From the NCBI RefSeq assembly GCF_030129945.1, contig NZ_JARRAF010000004.1:186001-250000 (forward strand): a stretch of DNA of 64,000 nucleotides, in the 5' to 3' direction. Under the pieces are notes generated by a model that searched no databases, had not been told where the DNA came from, and worked only from the letters and a program-made list of their open reading frames with translations. Numbering within the stretch: position 1 is the stretch's first letter; every line of letters starts with the position of its first letter. Shown here piece after piece: positions 9,888 to 19,584 of this stretch. The stretch is from Parachitinimonas caeni (GTDB lineage: Bacteria; Pseudomonadota; Gammaproteobacteria; Burkholderiales; Chitinimonadaceae). The position numbers were made by a program, and so were the translations under genes.

Positions 9888-12635
9888 ATGCTGTCTGACC
9901 TGAGCTTCAAGGCGAAATTGCAGCTACTGCTATCCAGTGCCTTGGCGGCATTGCTGCTTGTTGCGTTGCTGGCGATTGTGGCGACCAGCCTGTTACGGAC
10001 TGATAGCGACCGCTTTGAGTTGTATTCCGTGGCCATGGCTGCACAGCAGGATTCGGACATGATGCACGATGCGATTCGTGCTGACGTGCTGGATCTACTG
10101 AATTCAACCAGTGGCGAGGCGATATCGGCCGAGGAAAAAAAGCGGCTGGAGGACTCCCGAGCCGAGCATGTGGCCGACTTTCAGAAAAGCCAGGCACTGC
10201 TGGCCCAGTTGCCGCTTGATGACGATGTGAAAGCAGCAGCCAAAGCGGCGGATGCCGAGCTGAAAAAGTATTTTGAGATGGCCGAAGCCATTGCCGCAGC
10301 GGCCTACAAGAATAATGGGCTGGGGCAGATGCAATATCCCGCGTTCTACAAGCAGTTCGAGGCGCTTGAAAAACGTATGGAGACGCTGACCGAGTTACTA
10401 CAGAGCAAGCGCGAGGCTGCGAAAGCGCAACTGGCCACGGACTTTAACCGGGTTGGCTGGGCGCAAGTAGTCGTTGCGGTTTTTGGGTTTTTTGGGGCTT
10501 TGCTGATTGGCATCAAGGTCTATCGCAGTGTGATCACCGATCTGGGCGGCGAGCCGGCCGACGCAAGGCAGCTGGCCAACGAGATCAGCCGAGGCAACCT
10601 CGATAACATGATCCGCCTGCAGCCGGGCGACAGCAGCAGTCTGCTGGTGGCGCTGGCCAATATGCAGACCCAACTGGCCGAACGGCAGAAAGAAGCCCTC
10701 GCCAATGCCCGCATCCGCGCCGCGCTCGATGTTTCTGCCACCAATGTGATGATTGCTGATGCAGCCAATGTGGTGATTTATAGCAATCAGGCCATGCGCC
10801 GTACCTTGCACGACTCGGAGGTGGATATTCGTAAAGACATGCCGGCGTTTCGCGCCGGTGCGCTGGAAGGCGGTAACGTCGATCAGCTTTATAGCAACGC
10901 GGTATTGTCTCAAGCCATGCTGCGCCAGCTGGACAAGATGTACGAGACCCAGATACAGATGGGTGGGCGCACCATCCACCTGATGGTGACGCCGATTGTC
11001 GATGTAAAAGCTGGCCGGCTGGGTACGGTGATGGAGTGGCAGGACCAGACCGAGATGCTGGCCAAACTGGAGATCGAGCGGCGCAAGGCTGCCGAGAATG
11101 CCCGTATCAAAGCGGCGCTCGACAACGTCAGCACCAATGTGATGATTGCCGACAATGATCGCAACATCATCTACATGAACCCCGCCGTGGTGCAGATGCT
11201 GCGTCACGCTGAAGCTGACATCCGCAAGACCTTTCCGCAGTTTGATAGCAGTAAGCTGCTGGGCGCGAATATGGATGGCTTCCACCGCAATCCAGCGCAT
11301 CAGCGCGATCTGCTCGCCAGTCTGAAAGGCACCTACAAATCTGAAATCACCCTGTCCGGCCGTACCTTCAGCTTGACCGCCAACCCGGTTTATGGCGAAG
11401 ACGGCCTGCGGCTGGGGACGGTGGTGCAGTGGCTGGACCGCACTGATGAAGTGGCGGCAGAGAAGGAAATCGGCGGCATTATCGGCGCTGCCGCCAACGG
11501 CGATTTTTCACAGCGCATCCTGCTTGATGGCAAGAACGGCTTCTTCCGCGTGGTGAGTGAAAACATCAATCGTCTGGTTGAAACAGCGGCCGATGGTCTT
11601 GAAGAGGTGGCCAGCGTGCTCGACCGGCTGTCGCAGGGCGATCTCACCTACCGCATCGAGAAAGACTACCAGGGCATCTTTGGCCGACTTAAAGACAGTG
11701 CCAATACCACGGTTTCCAGCCTCAGCGAGCTGGTGACGCAAATCAATGAATCGGCCGACACCATCGCCACCGCCGCCAAGGAAATCGCCAGCGGCAACCA
11801 GAATCTGTCGCACCGCACCGAGCAGCAGGCCGCCAACCTCGAAGAAACCGCGTCGAGCATGGAAGAGCTGACCAGCACGGTGAAACAGAACGCCGAAAAC
11901 TCCCGCGAGGCCAACAAGCTGGCAGGCGAAGCTTCGACCGTGGCGCAGCGCGGCGGCGAAGTGGTGGGGCAGGTGGTCAGCACCATGAGTGACATCAGTG
12001 CCTCGGCCAAGAAGATTGCCGACATCATCGGCGTGATCGACGGCATTGCCTTCCAGACCAATATCCTGGCCCTGAACGCCGCAGTAGAAGCCGCCCGAGC
12101 CGGCGAGCAGGGCCGTGGCTTTGCCGTGGTGGCGAGCGAGGTACGCAGTCTGGCCCAGCGTTCGGCCACCGCCGCCAAGGAAATCAAGATGCTGATCAAC
12201 GAATCGGTTGGCCGGGTTGAAGAGGGGACCAAGCAGGTGGACAACGCCGGCAAGACCATGGAGACGGTGGTCGAGTCGATCAAACGGGTGGCGGCATTGA
12301 TGAGCGATGTCAGCGAAGCCAGCGTCGAGCAGAGTTCGGGCATCGAGCAGGTCAACCGTGCGGTGGCCGAGATGGATGAGAGCACCCAGCAGAACGCGGC
12401 CCTGGTCGAGCAGGCTGCCGCCGCAGCCGAGAGCATGGAGCAGCAGGTAGGGGTTCTGTCCAGCGCGGTGTCGGTTTTCCGGCTGGATGGGGCCAGCCGC
12501 AGATCGTCACCCAGCAAGGCGGTTGTTGTGGCTGCGCCGCGCAAGGTTGCCACGACAACGGCGCGCCCGGCCGCTGCGCTGGCCAGACCCGCCAAGCCTG
12601 CCAGTTCGGATCAGGAAGAGTGGGAAGAGTTTTAG
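9888..12635 (+). CDS. Methyl-accepting chemotaxis protein with two PAS domains
   Basis: 915 aa. TM1 about 12-38, a four-helix-type periplasmic region about 39-190, TM2 about 194-212, then two duplicated PAS domains (from about 273 and 405), HAMP-like segments and the signalling coiled coil, ending in EEWEEF. GGGGAG precedes ATG 9888 by a few nt. The sensor region differs completely from the receptor at 6080, whereas the cytoplasmic part is nearly the same, so this looks like a duplication followed by sensor replacement or like recent gene conversion. The TAG stop is formed at the junction with a repeat element. Confidence 0.93.
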   Translation: MLSDLSFKAKLQLLLSSALAALLLVALLAIVATSLLRTDSDRFELYSVAMAAQQDSDMMHDAIRADVLDLLNSTSGEAISAEEKKRLEDSRAEHVADFQKSQALLAQLPLDDDVKAAAKAADAELKKYFEMAEAIAAAAYKNNGLGQMQYPAFYKQFEALEKRMETLTELLQSKREAAKAQLATDFNRVGWAQVVVAVFGFFGALLIGIKVYRSVITDLGGEPADARQLANEISRGNLDNMIRLQPGDSSSLLVALANMQTQLAERQKEALANARIRAALDVSATNVMIADAANVVIYSNQAMRRTLHDSEVDIRKDMPAFRAGALEGGNVDQLYSNAVLSQAMLRQLDKMYETQIQMGGRTIHLMVTPIVDVKAGRLGTVMEWQDQTEMLAKLEIERRKAAENARIKAALDNVSTNVMIADNDRNIIYMNPAVVQMLRHAEADIRKTFPQFDSSKLLGANMDGFHRNPAHQRDLLASLKGTYKSEITLSGRTFSLTANPVYGEDGLRLGTVVQWLDRTDEVAAEKEIGGIIGAAANGDFSQRILLDGKNGFFRVVSENINRLVETAADGLEEVASVLDRLSQGDLTYRIEKDYQGIFGRLKDSANTTVSSLSELVTQINESADTIATAAKEIASGNQNLSHRTEQQAANLEETASSMEELTSTVKQNAENSREANKLAGEASTVAQRGGEVVGQVVSTMSDISASAKKIADIIGVIDGIAFQTNILALNAAVEAARAGEQGRGFAVVASEVRSLAQRSATAAKEIKMLINESVGRVEEGTKQVDNAGKTMETVVESIKRVAALMSDVSEASVEQSSGIEQVNRAVAEMDESTQQNAALVEQAAAAAESMEQQVGVLSSAVSVFRLDGASRRSSPSKAVVVAAPRKVATTTARPAAALARPAKPASSDQEEWEEF

Positions 12636-12679
12636 GCTTTGTTGACGTGTTGTTTCCTGAAACAACACGTCAACAGACC
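12635..12679. repeat. 45-bp hairpin copy of the dispersed MITE (terminal repeats only)
   Basis: Two terminal inverted repeats back to back: a perfect 15-bp stem (12641-12655 with 12660-12674) and a 4-nt loop, with outer ends GGCTTTGTTGACG and CGTCAACAGACC. It begins with the last base of the receptor's TAG stop codon. No T-run follows, so it is not a standard intrinsic terminator, although such a stem may protect the mRNA 3' side. Confidence 0.75.
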
Positions 12680-12834
12680 TTTGCCAGTCCGCGACAAAGA
12701 CTCGGTGCGTGAAACCGCTTGCAGCGTGGTAAGAATTAACAAGGCGCAGATGAGCCGGCCGGTGGAAGCGCTGGCCACCGTGACAAGGTAATCGGCGCTA
12801 TCTGGCGGAGCATCCGCCGTTTTGAGGAGACCCC

Positions 12835-15357
12835 ATGTCCATCATTCAATACCTTCCCTGGATGCGCAGTCAGGCTGAGCAGGCGCTGGAACAGACCATC
12901 GACGCGGTCGTCACCATCAACGACAAGAACTGCGTCACGTACTTCAATAAAGCGGCCGAGCGCCTGTGGGGGTATAGCCAGGCTGAAGTGCTGGGTCGCA
13001 ATGTGAAGATGCTGGTACCACACGGCATACAGGCCAACCACGACAACTACGTGAATCAGAATCGCCGAACCCGCCAGGACAAGATCGTCGGCACCTCGCG
13101 TGAAGTGGAGCTGGAGCGCAAGGATGGCAGCAAGGTATGGGTGAGGCTGTCGCTGTCGCGTGTCGAGGTGAGCGGCAAGGCGCACTATACGGCCTTCCTG
13201 AATGACATTACCGAGCAGCGCAACGCGCAGGAACTGATCAGCCAGACGCTGGAGCAGGCGCTGGATGCGGTGGTGACCATCGACGAAAACAATTGCGTGA
13301 CCTTCTTTAATGCCGCCGCCGAACGGATGTGGGGCTATAGCCGCAGCGAAGTCATGGGCCAGAACGTGAAGATGCTGGTGCCCAGACTGATTCAGTCCGA
13401 GCACGATAGTTACGTGAATGCCAACCGGACTACCGGCCGCGACAAGATCGTCGGCACCAATCGTGAGGTGTCGATAGAGCGGCGCGATGGCAGCAAGGGC
13501 TGGGCGTCACTGTCCTTATCCAGAGTCAAGCTGGGGACACGCACACTGTATACGGCGTTCCTGAAGGATGTGACGCAGGAGGTGGCTAACCGCGAACAGT
13601 TCAAGCTGCTGTCGCTGGTGGCAAACGAAACCGATAACTCCGTGATCATCTGCAATGCCGAGGGGCTGGTCGAATACGTCAACCGTGGCTTTGAACGGCT
13701 GACCGAATACACGATTGACGATATGCGCGGCAAAAAGCCCGGCCAGATGCTGCAAGGTAAACTCACCGACCAGGAGACCGTAAGGCGGGTGAGCGAGAAT
13801 CTGAAAAAACGCCAGCCGTTTTACGAAGAAATCCTTAATTACAGCAAGTCGGGCCGCATGTATTGGGTGTCGTTGGCGATCAACCCGGTGTTCGATGCCA
13901 GCGGCAAGCTGGAGCGCTTTGTCTCGATCCAGACCAATATCAACGACACCAAGCAAAGAGCGCTCGAATCAGCTTATCGGCAGGAAGCCATCAGCCGCTC
14001 CACGGCGACCATCGAGTTTGATATGAGCGGCAAGATCGTGACCGCCAATGACAATTTTCTGAGTGCCATGGGCTATACCCTGGCAGAAATCCAGGGACAG
14101 CATCACAGCATGTTTGTGGATAACGAATACCGCAGCAGCCCGGAATACCGCGAGTTCTGGGAAGTACTGCGGCGTGGCCAGAACCATACCGGCCAGATCA
14201 AGCGGATTGCCAAGGGCGGCCGGGAAGTCTGGCTGCAAGCCAGCTACAACCCGATTCTCGACATCACCGGTACGCCAACCAAGGTGGTGAAATTTGCCAG
14301 CAATATCACCCCGCAGCGGCAGGCTATCGAGGCAATTGCTGCAGGGCTGATCGGCCTGTCGAATGGCGACCTTTCTGCGCGTGCCGAAGGAGAATTCGAC
14401 GCCGAGTTCAACCGGCTGCGCGATGCCTTCAATGGCAGCATGGAAAATCTGCAGGTAACCATGTCATCGGTGCGGGAGGCGGCAGATACCATTGCCACCG
14501 CCACCAAGGAAATCTCGCACGGTAACCAGAATCTATCGAGCCGCACCGAGCAACAGGCTGCCAACCTCGAAGAAACGGCGTCGAGCATGGAGCAGCTGAC
14601 CAGCACCGTGAAACAGAACGCCGAAAACTCGCGTGAAGCCAACCGGTTGGCCAGCGAGGCTTCGACAGTTGCCGTCAGGGGCGGAACCGTGGTTAGCCAG
14701 GTAGTCAGTACCATGAGCGAGATCAAGGATTCAGCCAAAAAGATTGCCGACATTATCGGGGTGATCGACGGCATTGCCTTCCAGACCAATATCCTGGCTC
14801 TGAACGCAGCCGTAGAAGCCGCCCGTGCCGGCGAGCAGGGGCGTGGCTTTGCCGTGGTGGCCAGTGAGGTACGTAGTCTGGCCCAGCGCTCAGCGACAGC
14901 CGCCAAGGAAATCAAGACGCTGATCGGCGACTCGGTTGGCCGGGTCGAAGAGGGCGCCCGGCTGGTTGACGATGCCGGTCGCACCATGGAGTCGGTGGTG
15001 AAAGCGATCAAGCAAGTGGCCACGCTGATGGGAGACATCAGCGCTGCCAGCATCGAGCAAAGTGCCGGCATCGAGCAGATCAATCTCGCGATCACCCAGA
15101 TGGATGAAGGTACCCAGCAAAACGCCGCACTGGTGGAAGAAGCAGCCGCAGCTGCCGAGAGCCTGGAAAACGAAACGGACCAGATGAGTGAGGCCGTTGC
15201 GCGATTCAATCTGGGCGGGGGACAGGCACGTATGCCCGTAGTGGCGCAGCGCCACACCCCGGCCCTGGCTGCACCCAAAGCCAAGGCCGGCAACCACAAG
15301 GCCATCGCGGCGCCCAAACAGGCAGCGCATCAGGATGATGAATGGACTGAGTTCTAA
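12835..15357 (+). CDS. Soluble methyl-accepting chemotaxis protein with four PAS domains
   Basis: 840 aa with no membrane segment. Four PAS domains fill residues about 10-490; the first two are close copies (QALDAVVTI[DN] and NVKMLVP in each) and resemble FixL-type PAS, the third and fourth have PAC tails (NINDTKQ, NITPQRQ). A HAMP-like segment and the signalling hairpin ([23 protein letters not shown]) follow. It ends in DEWTEF, again a WxxF tether. The design suits an internal redox, oxygen or metabolite sensor like Aer-type receptors; no haem His was assigned. GAGGAG precedes the ATG. Confidence 0.93.
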   Translation: MSIIQYLPWMRSQAEQALEQTIDAVVTINDKNCVTYFNKAAERLWGYSQAEVLGRNVKMLVPHGIQANHDNYVNQNRRTRQDKIVGTSREVELERKDGSKVWVRLSLSRVEVSGKAHYTAFLNDITEQRNAQELISQTLEQALDAVVTIDENNCVTFFNAAAERMWGYSRSEVMGQNVKMLVPRLIQSEHDSYVNANRTTGRDKIVGTNREVSIERRDGSKGWASLSLSRVKLGTRTLYTAFLKDVTQEVANREQFKLLSLVANETDNSVIICNAEGLVEYVNRGFERLTEYTIDDMRGKKPGQMLQGKLTDQETVRRVSENLKKRQPFYEEILNYSKSGRMYWVSLAINPVFDASGKLERFVSIQTNINDTKQRALESAYRQEAISRSTATIEFDMSGKIVTANDNFLSAMGYTLAEIQGQHHSMFVDNEYRSSPEYREFWEVLRRGQNHTGQIKRIAKGGREVWLQASYNPILDITGTPTKVVKFASNITPQRQAIEAIAAGLIGLSNGDLSARAEGEFDAEFNRLRDAFNGSMENLQVTMSSVREAADTIATATKEISHGNQNLSSRTEQQAANLEETASSMEQLTSTVKQNAENSREANRLASEASTVAVRGGTVVSQVVSTMSEIKDSAKKIADIIGVIDGIAFQTNILALNAAVEAARAGEQGRGFAVVASEVRSLAQRSATAAKEIKTLIGDSVGRVEEGARLVDDAGRTMESVVKAIKQVATLMGDISAASIEQSAGIEQINLAITQMDEGTQQNAALVEEAAAAAESLENETDQMSEAVARFNLGGGQARMPVVAQRHTPALAAPKAKAGNHKAIAAPKQAAHQDDEWTEF

Positions 15358-15515
15358 GCATTGGCTGCGGACCGGGCAAGACAACTTGATGCGGGTGTCG
15401 GGCCGGATCGGGTCTGGCCCCGCTCGCTGAACGCTATCCGTAACAGGTTTTGCAACAGGTCTTGATTCGGTTCTCAACCACAGCAGCCTGGGCAGCGTTT
15501 AAGTAGGGGGGAAAA

Positions 15516-16361
15516 TTGGCGAGCGTACTCGATGAGCAGCCACTGGGCGAGCGCGAGTTTGTATTCACTACTCGTGATTTCGAAGCCGTGCGCGAGCTGT
15601 TGTACCGGCACACCGGCATCAAGCTGCACGACAGCAAGCAGCCGTTGGTTTACAGCCGGTTGGCGCGTCGATTGCGCCAGCTGGGGTTTAACCGTTTTGA
15701 CCAGTATCTGGCGTATGTCAACCCGGATGGCGAGGAGTGGCAGCAGTTCCTGAACGCGCTGACCACCAACCTGACGTCGTTTTTCCGTGAAGTTCACCAT
15801 TTCGAGCACCTGGCCGGATTCGTCAAGAGTCTGCCGCGTAGCCGGCAGGTCAGGGTGTGGTGCTCGGCATCGAGCACCGGCGAGGAACCGTATTCGATCG
15901 CAATGACCTTGATCGAAGCTTACGGCACCTATGACCCACCGGCCAGCATTGTGGCAACCGATATCGACACCCAGGTGTTGCAAACGGCCAGTCGGGGCGT
16001 CTACCCGCTTGACCGGCTGGAAAAGATCGCGCTGGAGCGTAAACGCCAGTTCTTTTTGCGCGGAAAGGGCGACCAGGACGGCTTTGCACGGATCCGGCCG
16101 GAGGTGGCCAAACTGATTGAATTCAAAAGGCTGAATCTTCTGGATAACCCCTGGCCTCTCGAAGGTTTGTTCGATGTCATATTCTGCCGGAATGTTTTGA
16201 TTTATTTTGATAAAGAGACTCAAGCCAAAGTGCTGAGGAGAATGGCCCCCCTGATCAGGCCCGATGGCGTGTTATATGTCGGACATTCGGAAAGCCTGTT
16301 TCACGTGGCCGATTGTTTTGAAAATTGTGGCCGAACTGTTTACCGGGTCAAAACATCATGA
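15516..16361 (+). CDS. cheR: Chemotaxis protein methyltransferase CheR
   Basis: 281 aa, SAM-dependent methylation of glutamates on the receptors. N-terminal helical domain, then the SAM-binding part with WCSASSTGEEPYSIAM and IFCRNVLIYFD. TTG 15516 is the only start giving a full N-terminal domain and has AGGGGGGAA just upstream; no in-frame ATG lies nearby. The stop overlaps the cheD ATG (ATGA), so translation is coupled. The receptors' WxxF tails fit docking to the beta-subdomain of CheR. Confidence 0.93.
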   Translation: MASVLDEQPLGEREFVFTTRDFEAVRELLYRHTGIKLHDSKQPLVYSRLARRLRQLGFNRFDQYLAYVNPDGEEWQQFLNALTTNLTSFFREVHHFEHLAGFVKSLPRSRQVRVWCSASSTGEEPYSIAMTLIEAYGTYDPPASIVATDIDTQVLQTASRGVYPLDRLEKIALERKRQFFLRGKGDQDGFARIRPEVAKLIEFKRLNLLDNPWPLEGLFDVIFCRNVLIYFDKETQAKVLRRMAPLIRPDGVLYVGHSESLFHVADCFENCGRTVYRVKTS

Positions 16362-16966
16362 GTGAATCAGTCCAGGAAGTCCTGGCGCCCAATCTGTATT
16401 ACGACAAATATTTTGGCGCCGAGGCAGTAAAGATTTTGCCGGGGGAATACTACGTTACTCCGCGCGAAATGCTGCTGGTGACGGTATTAGGTTCCTGCGT
16501 GGCAGCATGTATCAGGGATCGCAAGAAAGGCATTGGCGGCATGAACCACTTCATGCTCCCGGAATGCTTTCAGGATGCGGAATCGATTAATGGACTGCCG
16601 ACACGCTATGGCACCTACGCCATGGAAATGCTGATTAACCATTTAATGAAACTGGGTGCCAGTCGCCAGAATCTGGAAGCCAAGATTTTCGGCGGTGGCA
16701 GGGTTTTACGCGGATTTACTGTGTCGGATATTGGTGGGAAAAATGTCGAGTTTGTCCGACATTTTCTCGATACGGAAAAAATTCCCGTCGTAGCGGAGGA
16801 TTTACTCGATGTTTATCCCCGAAAAGTTTATTTCTTTGTGCCGACAGGACGTGTTCTGGTAAAGAAATTGAAATCGGTTAATAACAATACCATTGTGGAA
16901 AGAGAAAAGAATTACTCGGACAAACTGCGTTATATGCAGCCAGGCGGCGACGCCGAGTTGTTCTGA
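16358..16966 (+). CDS. cheD: Receptor glutamine deamidase CheD
   Basis: 202 aa. It converts receptor glutamines to glutamates and in some species modulates CheC or CheY signalling. The catalytic Cys lies in LGSCVA and the catalytic His in GGMNHFMLP, with GTYAMEMLI after it and the family strand AKIFGGGRVL. The start ATG overlaps the cheR stop. No cheC is present in the window. Confidence 0.93.
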   Translation: MSESVQEVLAPNLYYDKYFGAEAVKILPGEYYVTPREMLLVTVLGSCVAACIRDRKKGIGGMNHFMLPECFQDAESINGLPTRYGTYAMEMLINHLMKLGASRQNLEAKIFGGGRVLRGFTVSDIGGKNVEFVRHFLDTEKIPVVAEDLLDVYPRKVYFFVPTGRVLVKKLKSVNNNTIVEREKNYSDKLRYMQPGGDAELF

Positions 16967-17233
16967 CGTTCGGTTTCCGGTTGCGATGCGTATGCCGTGG
17001 CCGTGCTGAACCGCACGTCGATGTAACGGGATATGCGATGCAATGGTGATGGGTGGCAAAGGTTTGTCGGGCTTCGCAAAGAACGCTGGTTTGCTTGCCA
17101 GGGTTATTCAGAGGGCCCGGTAATGAGATAGCGCCAAAATACCTCTGGTGTGGCGCCAGTTTCGCGATGGCGTTTAGGGGAGCTTATTTACTTTGTTGTT
17201 ATCTGCCCCGTACAGGCAGATCGGGATAAATTT

Positions 17234-18274
17234 ATGCCAAGTATCCGTGTGGTAATTGTCGATGATTCTGCGGTCCAGCGAGCCCTGTTGCGTGAGATGA
17301 TCGAGCGCGATCCGGCATTCGAGGTCGTGGCGATGGCGCCAGACCCGATCGCTGCACGTGAGGCGATTCGAGAACATAGCCCCGACGTGATTACGCTGGA
17401 TGTGCAGATGCCTCGCATGGATGGCCTGACCTTTCTGGAGAGGCTGATGCGACTGAAACCTACGCCGGTCGTCATGGTGTCGTCGCTGACGGAAGCCGGC
17501 GCCGACTCTACCCTGCGCGCGCTGGAGTTGGGCGCCGTGGACTTTATGACCAAGCCCAGAATGGATGCGGGCGATAATCTGCGGGACTATGGGGATGAGC
17601 TGCGGGAGAAGCTCAAGGCGGCAGCCAAAGCCAAGCTGGTTCCGCTCACCCCCGCCCCGGCGGTGGCGTCCAAGCCGGCCGCTGCTGTCGAGAAGGCACG
17701 CAGTACCCGCATGCGGGATCTGATTGCGATTGGTGCTTCAACCGGGGGGACCGAGGCAATCAAGGAAGTGCTTGTCAGGCTGCCGGCCGACTTGCCACCT
17801 ATCGTCATCGTTCAGCACATGCCTCCTGGCTTTACCCGAAGTTTTGCAGCGCGCCTGGATGGCCTGTGTGCGCTGTCTGTCAGCGAGGCAGTGCATGGTG
17901 AGGTGCTGCAATCCGGGCATGCTTATATTGCCCCCGGCGACCAGCACCTGGCGATTGAGAAGCAGGGTGGACGCTATGTGGCGGTGTTGAAATCGACCGA
18001 GAAGGTCAATATGCACCGGCCGTCGGTTGATGTGCTGTTCGAGTCGGTATCGCAGATTGCCGGGCGCAAGGCGGTCGGCATGATTCTGACCGGCATGGGC
18101 AAGGATGGGGCGCAGGGTTTGTTGATGATGCGGAATGCCGGGTCGCCAACACTGGCGCAGGATGAAGCCAGTTGCGTGGTCTACGGTATGCCGCGAGAGG
18201 CCGCGGTGGTTGGTGCTGCTGAAGAGGTGGTGTCACTCAAGAGCATGGCGGATCGCCTGCTTGATCGTCTCTGA
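17234..18274 (+). CDS. cheB: Chemotaxis methylesterase CheB
   Basis: 346 aa. Receiver domain (1-120; VVIVDDS, phospho-Asp in TLDVQMPRMDG, TKP lysine), a linker, and the methylesterase domain with catalytic Ser in IGASTGGTEA, His in VQHMPPGFT and Asp in GMGKDGAQG. It removes receptor methyl groups and closes the adaptation loop with CheR. ATG 17234 starts the receiver; the longer frame adds no conserved sequence. A 267-nt gap after cheD without an obvious terminator means it may be read from the operon or from its own promoter. It ends at a good terminator. Confidence 0.95.
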   Translation: MPSIRVVIVDDSAVQRALLREMIERDPAFEVVAMAPDPIAAREAIREHSPDVITLDVQMPRMDGLTFLERLMRLKPTPVVMVSSLTEAGADSTLRALELGAVDFMTKPRMDAGDNLRDYGDELREKLKAAAKAKLVPLTPAPAVASKPAAAVEKARSTRMRDLIAIGASTGGTEAIKEVLVRLPADLPPIVIVQHMPPGFTRSFAARLDGLCALSVSEAVHGEVLQSGHAYIAPGDQHLAIEKQGGRYVAVLKSTEKVNMHRPSVDVLFESVSQIAGRKAVGMILTGMGKDGAQGLLMMRNAGSPTLAQDEASCVVYGMPREAAVVGAAEEVVSLKSMADRLLDRL

Positions 18275-18295
18275 CTGCAGAGGCAGGGGTGCATG

Positions 18296-18326
18296 AAAAT
18301 GGCAGGCCATGAGCCTGCCATTTTTT
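18296..18326. terminator. Intrinsic terminator after cheB
   Basis: A 12-bp stem (18296-18307 with 18313-18324), 5-nt loop and T-run. The A-run at its left lets it also serve the minus-strand gene ending at 18368. Confidence 0.88.
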
Positions 18327-18367
18327 CGTCTGAGGCCTTGAAGGCCCCATAATTTGGGCAGGCGGAC

Positions 18368-19069
18368 TTACGAGAAGTACCAGAAGTCCAGGCCAATATG
18401 CGCGACGATCAGCGGACGTAGATCATCGAATTCCAGATAAATGCCAGCAAACAGCAGGCCGAACGTAAAGCAGCCGGCCATATTGGGCAGTCCCGTGTGC
18501 CAGTGGATCAGTGCAAAGATCAACGAGGAACCGATGACAAAACCAAGTTTGCTCCAGCGGGCTGGCAGCAGCTCTTCGGCAACACGGCGTACCATGCCCC
18601 GGTAGAAGAGTTCCTCGACGACACCGGCAGTCACCGCCAGATACACCACATATACCCAGTGCGCCCAGCCAAAGAATTCGACGGACTGGTAACTGATCTG
18701 CAGTGGCATCAGGTCGGGGATGCGGTCACCGGTCCATTGCCCGATGGCTGATCCCACCCGGTACAGGCAATGCCCGGCAACCGCAGCAAAGGTGGCGACG
18801 CCCAGCATCCAGGGCCAGTCGGCTGCGGCAGTTTTGCGCACATACACATGAGGCCGGACATCGAATCTTCGCCACAGCATGGACAGCAGGAAAACCGGGA
18901 TGACACAAAAAGCGGTGATGTCAAAGGCCAGAAACAGCAGGCGATTTTCCATCAAGGTAGGTAGCCAGATGCCTTTGAGCACTGACAAGGTGAAGTAGGC
19001 GATAAAACAATGCGCAACCAGTCGGGAAACTGGCAAGCGGTTGACAGCCGAAGGGGTGGATTGGTCCAT
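18368..19069 (-). CDS. CPBP family intramembrane metalloprotease
   Basis: 233 aa, several hydrophobic segments. The family motifs are visible: EELFYRG with the Glu pair (VVEELFYRGMVRRV), the IFALIHWH region carrying the His, and the closing AHIGLDFW. Members include CAAX prenyl proteases in eukaryotes and bacteriocin-immunity or Abi-type proteins in bacteria; the bacterial substrate is usually unknown and cannot be told here. ATG 19069 is chosen because GGAGG lies a proper distance upstream; the alternative 8 residues further up has no such site. Confidence 0.85.
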   Translation of the reverse strand: MDQSTPSAVNRLPVSRLVAHCFIAYFTLSVLKGIWLPTLMENRLLFLAFDITAFCVIPVFLLSMLWRRFDVRPHVYVRKTAAADWPWMLGVATFAAVAGHCLYRVGSAIGQWTGDRIPDLMPLQISYQSVEFFGWAHWVYVVYLAVTAGVVEELFYRGMVRRVAEELLPARWSKLGFVIGSSLIFALIHWHTGLPNMAGCFTFGLLFAGIYLEFDDLRPLIVAHIGLDFWYFS

Positions 19070-19584
19070 TCGGGGCTCCTCCTGTCCACGCAATTATTTA
19101 TCTGAAACTTTGCATGTAACACCAGCCGCTTGGGTATGAGGCAGATTTATTGTCTGGCTGGTCAACGGGTTATCGCTGTCTTAATGATAGTGGTATATCG
19201 CGCTTTGCTGTTTGATTTTTTCAGAATAACTTCAAAAAAATGACGGGAATCGAAAGCAAAACTTACAAGGCACTGGGTTTTGATTGGGTTGGTTACGACA
19301 AAAGTGCTCGGCTTTTGGTTATTGAGAGGGTAGGACTTTGGGCTCTGTGAGGTTTTGCTTCCGGTCGTGCCGAGCCGAGTGGCGGGAAAGGGCGATACCT
19401 GTAAAAAAGTAGGCCGTGGATTGGCAAAGGGCTAAAACCCCAACCACCATGCACGGCAGGCTGAGTGCAGTTTGGCTGGCTGAATCGGCGAATCCTGGCG
19501 AATCCTGGCGAAGCCGTCGCCCGCGGCATCGCATGACCTGGAACAAAACATCAACAGAATCTGCCTATCTCGTGACGACACTAT
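19070..19584. other. Intergenic region holding a degenerate MITE copy
   Basis: No gene. 19070-19340 is AT-rich with the CPBP promoter. 19341-19561 is a repeat copy (listed separately). At 19486-19511 a 10-bp unit (gaatcctggc) is repeated in tandem inside the element. Confidence 0.6.
19341..19561. repeat. Degenerate copy of the dispersed MITE (about 220 bp)
   Basis: Its reverse complement aligns with 35640-35772 over about 110 bp: ctgcactcagcctgccgtgc / ctgcactcaccctgtcgtgc, then ggtggttggggttttagccc / ggtggttggggctatagccc, then cacgaccggaagcaaaac / tacgaccggaaataaaac. Ends read GGCTCTGTGAGG on the left and CATCAACAGAATC on the right. Both ends are more divergent than those of the copies at 35.5 and 44.4 kb. 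Confidence 0.75.

Noticed and set aside
12641-12674. Hairpin read as an intrinsic terminator within the chemotaxis operon
   Set aside because: No T-run follows, and its ends match the terminal repeats of the dispersed element.
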